Shown piece by piece: positions 19,653-28,966 of a stretch of 64,000 nucleotides of DNA. Under the pieces are notes generated by a model. It searched no databases and had not been told where the DNA came from. It worked only from the letters and a program-made list of their open reading frames with translations. This stretch comes from Pseudomonas asiatica. Lineage in GTDB: Bacteria > Pseudomonadota > Gammaproteobacteria > Pseudomonadales > Pseudomonadaceae. How positions within the stretch are numbered: position 1 is the first letter of the stretch; every line of letters starts with the position of its first letter. Made by a program: the position numbers and the translations under genes. The DNA lies in assembly GCF_040214835.1 (NCBI RefSeq), contig NZ_CP157874.1, forward strand, positions 2,236,001 to 2,300,000, written 5' to 3'.

Positions 19653-22124
19653 GTGGCCCACGAGCAACCCCAGGCCCCCGCCGACCTTACCCCTCCTGCC
19701 CAACTGCCCTGGTTTCGCCGCCTGGCGGCCCGCCTGCTGGGGCGCGGCCTGACCCGCCTGCATGCCCAGCACCGCGACTCCTGGTTCCTCGGCCACGCCA
19801 GCGGCCAGCGCAGTGGCCATGCCGATGGCGTGCGTGAAGGGTTCGAACGCGGGCGGGTGGAAGGTTATGAGGCCGGGCGCCAGGTGCTGGTGATCCGCGA
19901 TACCCGGCCCGACACCGCCGCAGTGCCGGGCCGGGATGACAACCTGTTCGATGACTGGCGCCTGCCCCTGACTGCCGAGCTGAAAAAGCGCTTCAAGGCC
20001 GATGTCGCCCAGCGCCTGCCCGCCGAGGCGCAACCCAGTGCCGCGCAATGGAAGCTGATATTCAGCGACACACCGTCCACCTGCGTGGTGGCAGGGGCCG
20101 GGGCGGGCAAGTCCACCTCGCTGGTGCTGCGCATCCTGCTGTTGCGCCACTACTTGGGCTACGAGCTGGACGCGATGACCGTGGTCACCTTCACCCGCGA
20201 GTCGCGCAAGGACTTCATCAAGCGCCTGTTGCAGGTGTTCGCCCTGTGGCAGATCAACCTGCAACCGCTGCAGGCCCGCGAGCTGGTGCGCACGTTCCAT
20301 TCGCGCATCCTGCCGCTGGTGCGCAGCCTGCCGGGTTTTGGCCAGGTGCGCGCGTTCGAAACGCTGGGCAACGAGATGCCGGCCGGGCGTGAGGCCGAGG
20401 CCGAGAGCAACCCGTTCGACCTGCGCCTGAACGATGCCCAGCGCCAGCAATTGAACCAGTGCTACAGCACGCTGCTGGGCGAGAGCCCGCGTTTTGCCGA
20501 GCTGATCGGCCTGTTGCGCAGCGAAGCCCTTCAGCTGAAGCCGCTGGACCCGAACAACCCCGATGTGCAGAAGCGCGCCCAGGTAACCCAGCTGGCTGCC
20601 CAGCGCGACGAAGAGCTGTGCGACGTGATCGAAGACCTGTGGTTCGCCGCCGGCGCCTGGCCGATCAAGGGCATCGAACCCTGCCGCGAAACCATCCAGA
20701 TCCGTGGCAGCCGCTTCCATGTGCATGGCCGTCTGGCCGGCCAGGGGCCTTTGCTCGTGCTGGGCTTCGACCCGGCGGAAAGCGCACAGTACCAGCGCCC
20801 CGGCGCCAAGCTGGCAGTGCGCGCCGAGTGGGCGGTCAAGCGCACCCTGTTGCAGGCCTTCTGCGACCAGCCGCTGATCTGGCTCGACAACTACGCCATG
20901 GCCCGGCGCCTGGCAGCCTCGCTGGCCGGTGATGCCGTGGCCGGCCCCGGCTTCGAATACAAGGTCAAGGGCGAACTGGCCCCGGCGCCGCTGCTCGATG
21001 CCTTTGTCGGTGCGGCGAACTTCATCGAGAACCTCGGCCTTGAGGTGAACACTGCCGTGGCGGCGATGAACTTCCCGTCCGGCGACAGCGATGCGCTGTT
21101 CTTCGAGGCCCTGGCCCTGTACTGGAAGGCCCTGGAGGCGCACCTGCTGGACCAGTCGCCGCCGGTGATGAGCTACAACCGCATGTTTGCCTTGTTCGGC
21201 GAGAACAACCCGGAAAACCTGCAACTGCTGCCCGACCCGTTGCTGCGGCCGCTGGCGCACCTGATGATCGACGAGTTCCAGGACGTGTCACCGCAGATCG
21301 TCAGCTGGCTGCGCGCCAGCCTCGCCGAGATCCGTCGTCGCGGCCCGGCGATGCACACCGGCTGCCATGCCCAGCACTCGTCGCTGCTGTGCGTGGGCGA
21401 CGACTGGCAGTCGATCTACGGCTGGCGCGGCAGTTCGCCCAAGTACTTCATGGAATTCACCAAGGCCTTCCCGTCGCCGGCCAACACCCGGGTAATGCTG
21501 GTCGACAACTACCGTTGCCAGCAGCAGGTGATCGATGCGGCCGAACACTTGGTCAAGGGCACCCCGGCGATTGCCGGCAAGAAAGCCCGGGCCAGCGGGC
21601 CGGCGGCCGAGTTGCCAGGCTCGCCGGTCAAGGTGTTCGACCGTGACGAGGCAGCCCTGGGTGAAACGCTGATCGAGCACTACCAGCGTGGCGAGACGGT
21701 AATGATGCTGTACCGCAAGGGCAGCGACAGGGCGCTGATGAACGAGCACCTGCAAGGCGTGCTGCACGCCGAGGCGGCGTTGCCGGCCGAGCAGCGCCGA
21801 CTGCGCCAGTTGACCTACCACAGTGCCAAGGGCTTGCAGGCCGATGCAGTGTTCATGCTGGGCGACTGCCAGTACCTGACCAGTTCACCCTACAAGAACC
21901 AGGTGTATCGCCAGGCCGGGCTGGGCAAGGCCGGTGATGCCCAGCCGTTCGATACCGCGCAGAAGGAAGAGGTGCAGCGCCTGGCCTATGTGGCGGTAAC
22001 CCGCGCGGTCAGGCACTGCTATTGGCATGTGGAGGCGGCCAACGCAGAGGCGGCGGCAGCGCCGCGTGCGTCGAGCCAGGTGGATGGGCGGCAGGCCTTC
22101 TTCGAAGACCTGCGTGGTCATTGA
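19653..22124 (+). CDS. UvrD/Rep-type superfamily 1 DNA helicase, orphan
   Basis: An 823-residue ATP-dependent helicase. After about 130 residues without recognised motifs come Walker A AGAGAGKSTS, motif Ia VTFTRESRKDF, motif II LMIDEFQDVSP, motif III VGDDWQSIYGWRGSSPKYF, motif V LTYHSAKGLQADAVF and motif VI YVAVTRAVRHCYW, all intact. Between Ia and II there is an insert of about 350 residues. The layout is nearer to helicase IV (HelD) than to UvrD or Rep. GTG at 19653 is preferred because GGAG lies 5 bases upstream; a longer TTG start at 19602 has no ribosome site. No nuclease or partner gene adjoins, so its repair role is unknown. Confidence 0.88.
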   Translation: MAHEQPQAPADLTPPAQLPWFRRLAARLLGRGLTRLHAQHRDSWFLGHASGQRSGHADGVREGFERGRVEGYEAGRQVLVIRDTRPDTAAVPGRDDNLFDDWRLPLTAELKKRFKADVAQRLPAEAQPSAAQWKLIFSDTPSTCVVAGAGAGKSTSLVLRILLLRHYLGYELDAMTVVTFTRESRKDFIKRLLQVFALWQINLQPLQARELVRTFHSRILPLVRSLPGFGQVRAFETLGNEMPAGREAEAESNPFDLRLNDAQRQQLNQCYSTLLGESPRFAELIGLLRSEALQLKPLDPNNPDVQKRAQVTQLAAQRDEELCDVIEDLWFAAGAWPIKGIEPCRETIQIRGSRFHVHGRLAGQGPLLVLGFDPAESAQYQRPGAKLAVRAEWAVKRTLLQAFCDQPLIWLDNYAMARRLAASLAGDAVAGPGFEYKVKGELAPAPLLDAFVGAANFIENLGLEVNTAVAAMNFPSGDSDALFFEALALYWKALEAHLLDQSPPVMSYNRMFALFGENNPENLQLLPDPLLRPLAHLMIDEFQDVSPQIVSWLRASLAEIRRRGPAMHTGCHAQHSSLLCVGDDWQSIYGWRGSSPKYFMEFTKAFPSPANTRVMLVDNYRCQQQVIDAAEHLVKGTPAIAGKKARASGPAAELPGSPVKVFDRDEAALGETLIEHYQRGETVMMLYRKGSDRALMNEHLQGVLHAEAALPAEQRRLRQLTYHSAKGLQADAVFMLGDCQYLTSSPYKNQVYRQAGLGKAGDAQPFDTAQKEEVQRLAYVAVTRAVRHCYWHVEAANAEAAAAPRASSQVDGRQAFFEDLRGH

Positions 22125-22131
22125 TCAGCGT

Positions 22132-25100
22132 TCAGGCGTCGAGGACGTCCTCTTGCCGGGTAAGGCTCAGCAGTAGCCCTGCTTCCACCTCCTGCTGTGC
22201 CTCGGTCAAGGCTTTCGTAGTCCTGACATAGGCTTGCTCATTGAGAGGAACCCGACGTAGCGTGCCATTTTCGTCCAGTGCAGGGTCAGGCATTTCCGGG
22301 GCCAATGCACGTAATATCGCGTCGTCCAGGTGCGTGACCGGCTCCTGAGTTTCATCCAGGCAATAGAACAGGTAATCGAGGCCCGGCCGCCAGAAGTCGG
22401 TAATGGCTTCGAACTGGCTGGCATATTGGCGCTTGAGGTAGTCAGCCCAGACCGGCTGTTGGCTCATCCACTGCTGTCGGGCGGAGGAGTCGGCATCGAG
22501 TTCGAGCACAGCAGCGCGGACGTTGTCGACGATTTGCTGGTTTATGTTGGCGAAATGGCGATAAATCATGCCGCTGCTAGGTTCGGGGAAATCGAGTTCT
22601 TCGGCCAAGGACTGGCGCAGTGCCAGGCGAACTTCGATATCGTCGACCCGTTCTCTGGCCAGGACCGCATCAGGGATTGCCGCAGGGACATCCAGCACGT
22701 CAAGGTCCGGTAACTGACCGGCATCTCCACCTAGCGCCGCCCTGCGCACGATGCGATGCGTGCTGATGCGGTCCGCCAGTTCGTTGACTTTTTCGCGACG
22801 ATACAGCTTGCGGTAAAGGTCGAGCAGCGGCTTGGCCGTACCCCTTGCCAACCCTGAGGCCTGGCTGGCCAGCAACTCTACTTCCAGGGCGCTGAATGCA
22901 TCGGCGCCGGCATCACCGCAAGCGGGTGGGAAGGTATGCGCCACCTCGTTCAACCGCTCGCGCAGCGCTGTATCCTCGTGGGCCTGCTTCAACAGTGCCC
23001 ACACTCGGGCACGCAGGCCTTGCGGATCCCTTTGCGCTTCCAACGAGTAGGTCAGGCGCTCCAACACCGTTTGCAGGTCGCCATTGTCGTTCTGGTCGAA
23101 CAGGTCGGACCACATCTGCTGCTGCTGGTCGGTCGCGGCGTCGCGCCAGAGCCCTTGCCACTCCTGCCTTTCGGGCGTGTGCTCGAAGATATTGACGCCG
23201 CTGGCTCTCAGGCGCCTGGCCGACTCGGTCTCCAGATCGTTGTAGTTGAAGAGCCAGCGGCGCTCGGGCAAGCGGGCGGCGACGTCCCGCGCATAGGGGC
23301 TGCGCAGGATACCTTCGAGGTCTGGAACATGGTGAATGCGGTTGGATGAGAGGTCCAGGTAGCGCAACTGGTACTGTGGCTGATTCATCAAGGTGGTCAG
23401 GCCAGTAGGAAATGCCTGCAAATGAGCGTTGGACAGGTTCAGGCGCTGCAGCCGCGCCATGTAGCGCACATCAGGCGCGTGCTGCAGCGGGTTGAAGTCC
23501 AGGTCCAGTTGCTGCGGATGGATCATGTCCTGAAAGCGCGTGGCGAGGTTTTCATCGAGTGTGATGCCATTGTGCCCCAGCCTCAGGACATCCAGTGGCC
23601 GGCCGCAGAGGAAAGTCATTGTCGCTTCATCCAGTGTCAGCTGGTTGCGGCGCAAATTCAGTTGGCGCAGGTCTGGCATCGCCGCCAGCACACGTTGTGC
23701 GGTGGGTGAGAGGGTAGCAAGGGTGTTGTTGGTCAGATCCAGCGTGCGCAGCCTGGGCACCGCTTCAAGTGCCTCGAACAGTGCTTGCGCGTCGATTGTA
23801 CGGTTGTTGGTCACTTCCAGCACTTGCAGGTTGGGGAAGCGTGACAGGAACGCCCTGTCCAGTCGTTGCAGTTGCAGCTCGTCCAGCTTGAGTTCACGGA
23901 TGTGGGGCAGGCTGGCTGTGATCGCTGGCAACTCGCCTAACTGCATTCGCTCCAGCACGAGCGTGTCCAGGTTGCCGGGGCCCTCCCGCCGCCAGGCAGC
24001 CTTGAGGCGGTCGGCGCATTGTTGTCGCTCGAAGCGCTGGCTGATGTTGCGTGCGGTCAGGTACCACGTTTCCAGATAGCGTTTCAGATCTTGCCACTCT
24101 GCCTGCAGTTGCCGCACCGCCGCGCCCAGGTCACCGGTCTGGCTCAGTTCGGCTCTCAAGGCGCTGATCTCGTTGCTGTTCAGTGAGGGGAAAAGTGACT
24201 TGAGCCGGCGTGTCGCGGCGCTTTCGCCGAAAGGGCCTGCTCCTCGGCCACTGAGCGGGTAACCGATTCGCCCATGTGCCAGGCGCATGGGCGAGCGAAA
24301 GCCTGGCCTGATTGGCTGCTGGCCGAGCAGCACGGCGCAGCCCGAGCGGTCGGCGAGGGCGCTGGCGAACAGCTCGGCTTCACTCGCCTGCGGCTGTTCG
24401 GCTACCAATGCATCACGCAGCAGTTGGCTGTCGGCATTGGCCAGGTCTGCTCGGTACAGGCCGGTCAAGGCACGATCGAGGCGGGCACGGGCCTGCAGGT
24501 AGCGGGCTTCTTCAGCCACGCGCAAGGGCACGCGCCCGTTCTTCAGGCGTTCGCGTTCGGTGCTGTCGGCATGCGCGACGAGTTCTTCCAGGGCATTGTC
24601 AGGCAAACCGGGGAACTGGCGGCCCAAGGTCTGCGCTTCGTCGCCAAGCGGTGCGCGATGGCTTTCCAGCATGCTCGCGAAGACTTCGCGACGACGTGCT
24701 GTCAGGTGGTTGGCCAGTAGCTCGTTCAGGGCGCCCGGGCGCTGCTCTTCTGGCGTATCGGGTAGCAGCTGCTGTATGACATCTTCATCCATCTCTGCCA
24801 GGACAACCTTGCTCAGTTCGCCTTCGTCAAGCTCCCCGCGGCCGATCTCGATCTGCAGCGTGTCGGCTTTTGGCTGCGCACCGAAGTAGACGGCGTCCCC
24901 CCATTTTTCGGCACCGGTGAAGACCTTCAGCCTGTAGTTCGTGGGCCAGCCAGGCAGCTGTACCAGTTCCGGTAGCGCGAAGTTCATATGTGCAGCCAAA
25001 GGCTGGCCATGACGTACCCGGGTGATGATGCCCTCCACGTCGTCAGCCAGTCGCAGGCGCAGCAAGGTATCGGCCAGCAGAGCCGGCGGCCGCGAGCCGG

Positions 25101-27003
25101 TGACCTGGCTGCGACGCAAGGTGTCTGCGTCGACGTCGGTAATGCGCAAGGCGGCAAGTTTCTCCGATGCATCCAGCCCCTGGCCGAACCGGCCCAGCCC
25201 CTCGAGCAGCTGCGCATCATCCCATTCGAGCGGGTTGTCGTGGGCCAACTGCCAACGCTGGTCGCCGAGGTAGCGCAAGGCCGGAGTGTAGGCATCGGGG
25301 GCGTCCGGGTGGCGCACATGCCACTGTCCGTCGGTTTCGAATACCTCATACAGTTTGCCTTGAAGCCAAACGTGGGTTTTGCCATCGATGATGTAGAGCC
25401 CTTGGGCATTTTTCTGCACACCCACCGGCAACGAGCTCGAAGTGCTGTAAGGGCCCATGTCGGGGTGCCAAAGCCGTTCGCGGCCACCTTTCCAGACGCT
25501 TTCCAGCGCATCGACGAACCCTGATGCCTTGACCGCGCTGCTGCCGACGGCAAAACCGGCGATCACGGCGGCATTGATGGCCAGTGACTCGAGCTGTTGC
25601 AGCGCTTCCTGGGTATCGCCTTCTTCCCAGGCTTCGAACCCGGTGAACACCGAATCCATGAGGTCGTAGGCAAATACCCCAAGCATCGCGGCATCCAGCC
25701 CAGGCACGAAGAAGGCGGCCACGTTCAGTACGTTCATGCCTGCGTCCAGCCAGTGCTGCAGCCGCTCCTTGCGTGCCTTGGCGTCGGCATCCGCGGTCGG
25801 TACCGCGATCGTTCTGGCGTTCGCCTTGATGCGGCGCTTGTGGTCCCTGTAAAGCACTTGCCAGATGGGAAAGGCCAGGCGGGTTCGCTTGAAGTGCAGC
25901 TCAGGCTTGTCCTTGGGTTTGCGCGTGGAGGTGCCATGCTCGAACAGGGCATTTTCGAGCTTGCGGCTGAGTTCGACCTGGTTGTCCTGGTCAGCCAAGC
26001 TGATCAAGTGCTGGCGAAACGTGGTTTGCAGCAGGCGTTGACGCATGAGTGAGCCGGCCTTTTGCAAAGAAGCAAACTCCCTCACCGGGTGTTCGGAATC
26101 GTGGGGAATGTAGAGCATGCAGGGGTTGGTCTGGTCGGCTTCATCGGGGCCTATCAGCAGTGCGCCATGAAGCGGGATGCCGAACAGGCTGAAGCGCCAG
26201 CAGCGAAGCTTGTTTTCGCCGTAACGCGGCGTGCTTTCGTTGTCGCATAGCTGTACCAGAGCTTCGTGGCCTTTGGGCGTCAGCAGGCCCTTGAGGTAGG
26301 CGATCATTGCCTCGGTTTTCAGTGCCTGCTGGCTTGCATCGATCCACTGCTGTTCGATCGCGGCCTTTCTGGCGCCTTCATAAATGCCCTGCAGGTGGTC
26401 TTGATACTGCTGGCCGAGGTCCAGGCTTCGGCAAAGGTTCACGAACGCTTCGGGCTCGAGCCCTGGAAGTGAGTCGACGTTGTCAGGGCCAAGGGTCAGG
26501 GTGTCGAACGGGCCCACTTCGTCGGGGCCTTCGAAATTGTGCAGTGCGGCTTCCAGCAGCGAGCGCTTCTGTGGCGGCCCTTCGGGCTGCTTGATGTGCG
26601 TATCGTCACCGCCAAGTGAAAAATCGAGGCCTGGGGCATTTTCCAGCGTGGTGTACACCTTGAACGGCTGGTGCAGGTACTGGGCTTTGTCCACTTCGAC
26701 ATCCGGGCCCAACCGGCCCTCGAGCAAAGGCTTGCAGAATTCGCTGATCTGCCTGAAGTCATCGAGCAAGGCTTGCAGCGCTTTGAACCCGGCATTGCGG
26801 GCGCTGATCAGCTGTCGTAAACGCGCTTTGTCTTCATCGCTGGCTGCAGCGTACCAGGCGTAATGCGAGCCGTTTTCGTCGAGGTAGTCCTTGCGCACGC
26901 TCTGCACGACGCGGCGGGTATGGTCGGGGTGCATCGTTCGGCACCAGGTAGGCAGGTTACGGACAATCTGGGCCTGATGGAAAGGCACGGGTGTGCTGGT
27001 CAT
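22132..27003 (-). CDS. LRR protein with NEL-type E3 ubiquitin ligase domain and toxin-like N-terminal region
   Basis: A 1623-residue protein. A long N-terminal region of the type annotated as dermonecrotic-toxin-like (DUF6543) includes two hydrophobic stretches (LNVAAFFVPGLDAAMLGVFAY and INAAVIAGFAVGSSAV). Leucine-rich repeats follow at about residues 1030-1230 (LRTLDLTNNTLATL, LRQLNLRRNQLTL, LRYLDLSSNRIHHV). The C-terminal 320 residues resemble NEL ligases of the IpaH/SspH type, with a CxD motif at Cys1362 (PPACGDAG), the expected catalytic cysteine. Such enzymes ubiquitinate eukaryotic host proteins after delivery. ATG 27001-27003 has GGAGA 7 bases upstream; the 75 codons further upstream look untranslated. 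No secretion apparatus is adjacent, so the delivery route is unknown. Confidence 0.85.
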   Translation of the reverse strand: MTSTPVPFHQAQIVRNLPTWCRTMHPDHTRRVVQSVRKDYLDENGSHYAWYAAASDEDKARLRQLISARNAGFKALQALLDDFRQISEFCKPLLEGRLGPDVEVDKAQYLHQPFKVYTTLENAPGLDFSLGGDDTHIKQPEGPPQKRSLLEAALHNFEGPDEVGPFDTLTLGPDNVDSLPGLEPEAFVNLCRSLDLGQQYQDHLQGIYEGARKAAIEQQWIDASQQALKTEAMIAYLKGLLTPKGHEALVQLCDNESTPRYGENKLRCWRFSLFGIPLHGALLIGPDEADQTNPCMLYIPHDSEHPVREFASLQKAGSLMRQRLLQTTFRQHLISLADQDNQVELSRKLENALFEHGTSTRKPKDKPELHFKRTRLAFPIWQVLYRDHKRRIKANARTIAVPTADADAKARKERLQHWLDAGMNVLNVAAFFVPGLDAAMLGVFAYDLMDSVFTGFEAWEEGDTQEALQQLESLAINAAVIAGFAVGSSAVKASGFVDALESVWKGGRERLWHPDMGPYSTSSSLPVGVQKNAQGLYIIDGKTHVWLQGKLYEVFETDGQWHVRHPDAPDAYTPALRYLGDQRWQLAHDNPLEWDDAQLLEGLGRFGQGLDASEKLAALRITDVDADTLRRSQVTGSRPPALLADTLLRLRLADDVEGIITRVRHGQPLAAHMNFALPELVQLPGWPTNYRLKVFTGAEKWGDAVYFGAQPKADTLQIEIGRGELDEGELSKVVLAEMDEDVIQQLLPDTPEEQRPGALNELLANHLTARRREVFASMLESHRAPLGDEAQTLGRQFPGLPDNALEELVAHADSTERERLKNGRVPLRVAEEARYLQARARLDRALTGLYRADLANADSQLLRDALVAEQPQASEAELFASALADRSGCAVLLGQQPIRPGFRSPMRLAHGRIGYPLSGRGAGPFGESAATRRLKSLFPSLNSNEISALRAELSQTGDLGAAVRQLQAEWQDLKRYLETWYLTARNISQRFERQQCADRLKAAWRREGPGNLDTLVLERMQLGELPAITASLPHIRELKLDELQLQRLDRAFLSRFPNLQVLEVTNNRTIDAQALFEALEAVPRLRTLDLTNNTLATLSPTAQRVLAAMPDLRQLNLRRNQLTLDEATMTFLCGRPLDVLRLGHNGITLDENLATRFQDMIHPQQLDLDFNPLQHAPDVRYMARLQRLNLSNAHLQAFPTGLTTLMNQPQYQLRYLDLSSNRIHHVPDLEGILRSPYARDVAARLPERRWLFNYNDLETESARRLRASGVNIFEHTPERQEWQGLWRDAATDQQQQMWSDLFDQNDNGDLQTVLERLTYSLEAQRDPQGLRARVWALLKQAHEDTALRERLNEVAHTFPPACGDAGADAFSALEVELLASQASGLARGTAKPLLDLYRKLYRREKVNELADRISTHRIVRRAALGGDAGQLPDLDVLDVPAAIPDAVLARERVDDIEVRLALRQSLAEELDFPEPSSGMIYRHFANINQQIVDNVRAAVLELDADSSARQQWMSQQPVWADYLKRQYASQFEAITDFWRPGLDYLFYCLDETQEPVTHLDDAILRALAPEMPDPALDENGTLRRVPLNEQAYVRTTKALTEAQQEVEAGLLLSLTRQEDVLDA

Positions 27004-27257
27004 GCTGAAGTCTCCGTGGTCAATGGAGGCGCCAGTCGACAGGTTTCGCCTTGGCATGCGGTGGTATTTAGTTGAATGCGCAGGTCGGTCCTGTGCACGA
27101 GAGCGTCGGTAGGGGAGCAGCGCGGGCAGGGCTGTTGGGAGATGGTGGCGCAAGGCATGGGGTAGGCATGTCGTGTGGATGACGCCGGCGTGTGGGGTAT
27201 GGGTCGGTGTCATGTGATGCCTGGCCATGGGCCGGCGCTCTATCAGGGAGAACTACG
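27004..27257. other. Divergent gap between NEL-type ligase and hydrolase
   Basis: These 254 bases separate the two divergent start codons. They contain no gene with a ribosome site. A slightly AT-richer patch near 27060-27080 could serve the ligase gene, but I see no clear -35/-10 pair. Confidence 0.4.
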
Positions 27258-28184
27258 ATGCATTCGCTGTGCAGTCCCAAGGATCACCTGCTGGACCTCG
27301 ACGGTATTGAAATTGCGGTACGGACCTGGGGGGCGGAGGATGGCATCCCGGTGCTGGCCCTGCATGGCTGGCTGGACAACGCCGCCTCGTTCGAGCGCCT
27401 GGCACCGATGCTCGACGGCTGCTTCGTGGTCGCTCCCGACCTGGTCGGCCACGGCCGCTCGGACCATCGCCGCCACGACAGTGGCTACTACCTGTGGGAA
27501 CATGCCGAGGACATGCTGGCGGTGGCCGACAGCCTGGGCCTGGCGCAATTCCATGTGCTGGCCCATGGCATGGGCACCGGGGTGGCGTCGCTGCTGGCGG
27601 CCATGACCAGCGGTATTGCCAGCATGACCTTCCTCGACGGCATGGGCGCACCGTTCACGGTGGCCGAGGACGACCGCGTGCAGCACCTGGCCAGGGCCTA
27701 CCGGCTCAAGCGCATGGTGCAGCGCAGCCAGTTGCAGGGTTTTGCCGAGCCGGACGTCGGCCGTTTCGAGGACCTGGACACAGCCTTGGAACAACGCCGC
27801 GAGCGCCTGGATACCGGGCTGTCGGAAGAAGCGGCACGGCTGCTGGCGCTGCGCGACCTGCTGCAGCTGGGCGAGGGCTATTGCTGGCGCCACGACCCAC
27901 GCCTGGTGCTGCCCGAACCCATGCCGCTGACCGAGCGCGAAGCCTGCGACCTGCTCAGCCAGATCCGTTGCCCGTTGTACCTGCTGTTCGGCCGCCAGGG
28001 GGCATTTACTGGTGAAGCCTTTACCCGGCGCCAGGCGGCCTTGCCCAGCCAGGCGAAGATCTCCTGGCATCCGGGCGGGCACCACTTCCACCTGGATGCG
28101 CCGGACCGGGCGCTGGTCGATCAACTGCTGCGCATCCTGGCCCGCCATGAAGGGGGCGTGCTGCAACGGTTGGTAAACGAGTAA
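27258..28184 (+). CDS. Alpha/beta-hydrolase fold protein lacking the usual nucleophile
   Basis: A 308-residue member of the alpha/beta hydrolase family with oxyanion-hole motif LALHGWLDNAASFERL, DLVGHGRSD, and a C-terminal catalytic-type His in PGGHHFHLD. The nucleophile elbow, normally GHSMGG, reads AHGMGTG: glycine replaces the catalytic serine (codon GGC, one base from AGC). If real, the protein is either inactive as an esterase or acts otherwise. ATG 27258 has GGGAG 7 bases upstream. It is similar in layout to SERHL/MhpC-like hydrolases. The following gap (28185-28540, 356 bp) is filled by a REPIN repeat and holds no other gene. Confidence 0.85.
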   Translation: MHSLCSPKDHLLDLDGIEIAVRTWGAEDGIPVLALHGWLDNAASFERLAPMLDGCFVVAPDLVGHGRSDHRRHDSGYYLWEHAEDMLAVADSLGLAQFHVLAHGMGTGVASLLAAMTSGIASMTFLDGMGAPFTVAEDDRVQHLARAYRLKRMVQRSQLQGFAEPDVGRFEDLDTALEQRRERLDTGLSEEAARLLALRDLLQLGEGYCWRHDPRLVLPEPMPLTEREACDLLSQIRCPLYLLFGRQGAFTGEAFTRRQAALPSQAKISWHPGGHHFHLDAPDRALVDQLLRILARHEGGVLQRLVNE

Positions 28185-28250
28185 CTGGATATGGTCATGC
28201 CATGCGCACGTGGGCTATGGTGGTGAATCTCATCGGGCTTGCGTGATCCC

Positions 28251-28450
28251 CTGTGGGAGGTTGTCCAGCTCTTTGGGCTGCGCTGTCGCGCAGATAACTG
28301 AATTCGCAAGCGATCCTCGTACCCTGTGGGAGCGGCTTTAGCCGCGAAGAATCCAACGCGGTGCATGGCACCGGCTGCGCCGGTGTTCGCGGCTAAAGCC
28401 GCTCCCACAGGGGCCCTGCTAATTCAATGAGTTATGTGCAGTTCCATGAG
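28251..28450. repeat. REPIN-containing repeat unit, copy B of a 200-bp inverted pair
   Basis: The reverse complement matches 18241-18440 with only a few substitutions and a 1-2 base indel, including sequence outside the REP arms (GAATTCGCAAGCGATCCTCGT and the leader CTAATTCAATGAGTTATGTGC). It fills most of the gap before the VOC gene. A further partial REP (GCGGGCACGCCCGCTTCCGC) follows at about 28490-28511. Confidence 0.9.
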
Positions 28451-28540
28451 AGCGGGCGAAGCCCGTGTCATTCACCGCAACGCCTGATTCGCGGGCACGC
28501 CCGCTTCCGCAGGAATCCAGCGGCCACAAGGAGCCTTGGC

Positions 28541-28966
28541 ATGCGACCATTCGTCATCAAGCATATCGACCACCTCGTCCTGCGGGTCAGCGACCTGGAG
28601 CGCAGTGTCGCTTTCTACACCCAACTGCTCGGCTGCACGGTCAGCCGCGTGCGCAAAGACCTGGGTATGGTCCACCTGGCCACAGGCACGGCGATGATCG
28701 ACCTGGTGACCCTGGACGGTCCCTTGGGCCAGCCTGGTGGGGCGGCACCGGGGGCCGAGGGGCGCAACCTGCACCATTTCTGCCTGCGCATCGAGCCGTT
28801 CGACGAGGCTGCACTTACGGCTTACCTGCAAGCTGCGGGGGTTGAAGTCGAACCTGCCGAAAAACGCTATGGCGCCGAAGGCGAGGCGCTGTCGCTGTAC
28901 TGCTACGACCCTGATGGCAACCAGGTCGAGCTGAAAGGGCCGGTACCGGCAACGGAGGCTCCATGA
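28541..28966 (+). CDS. VOC family (glyoxalase/dioxygenase fold) protein
   Basis: A 141-residue protein with two beta-alpha-beta-beta-beta modules. Likely metal ligands are His11 (IKHIDHLVLRV), a histidine in NLHHFCLRIE and Glu in DPDGNQVELKGP. It resembles the glyoxalase-domain group that includes human GLOD5; no substrate can be named. ATG 28541 follows AGGAG by 7 bases; a longer start has no ribosome site. It overlaps the next gene by 4 bases, so it is translated together with an alpha/beta hydrolase. Confidence 0.88.
   Translation: MRPFVIKHIDHLVLRVSDLERSVAFYTQLLGCTVSRVRKDLGMVHLATGTAMIDLVTLDGPLGQPGGAAPGAEGRNLHHFCLRIEPFDEAALTAYLQAAGVEVEPAEKRYGAEGEALSLYCYDPDGNQVELKGPVPATEAP

Noticed and set aside
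19473..21260. 595-codon minus-strand frame opposite the helicase
   Set aside because: No motif or ribosome site; helicase motifs on the plus strand are complete.
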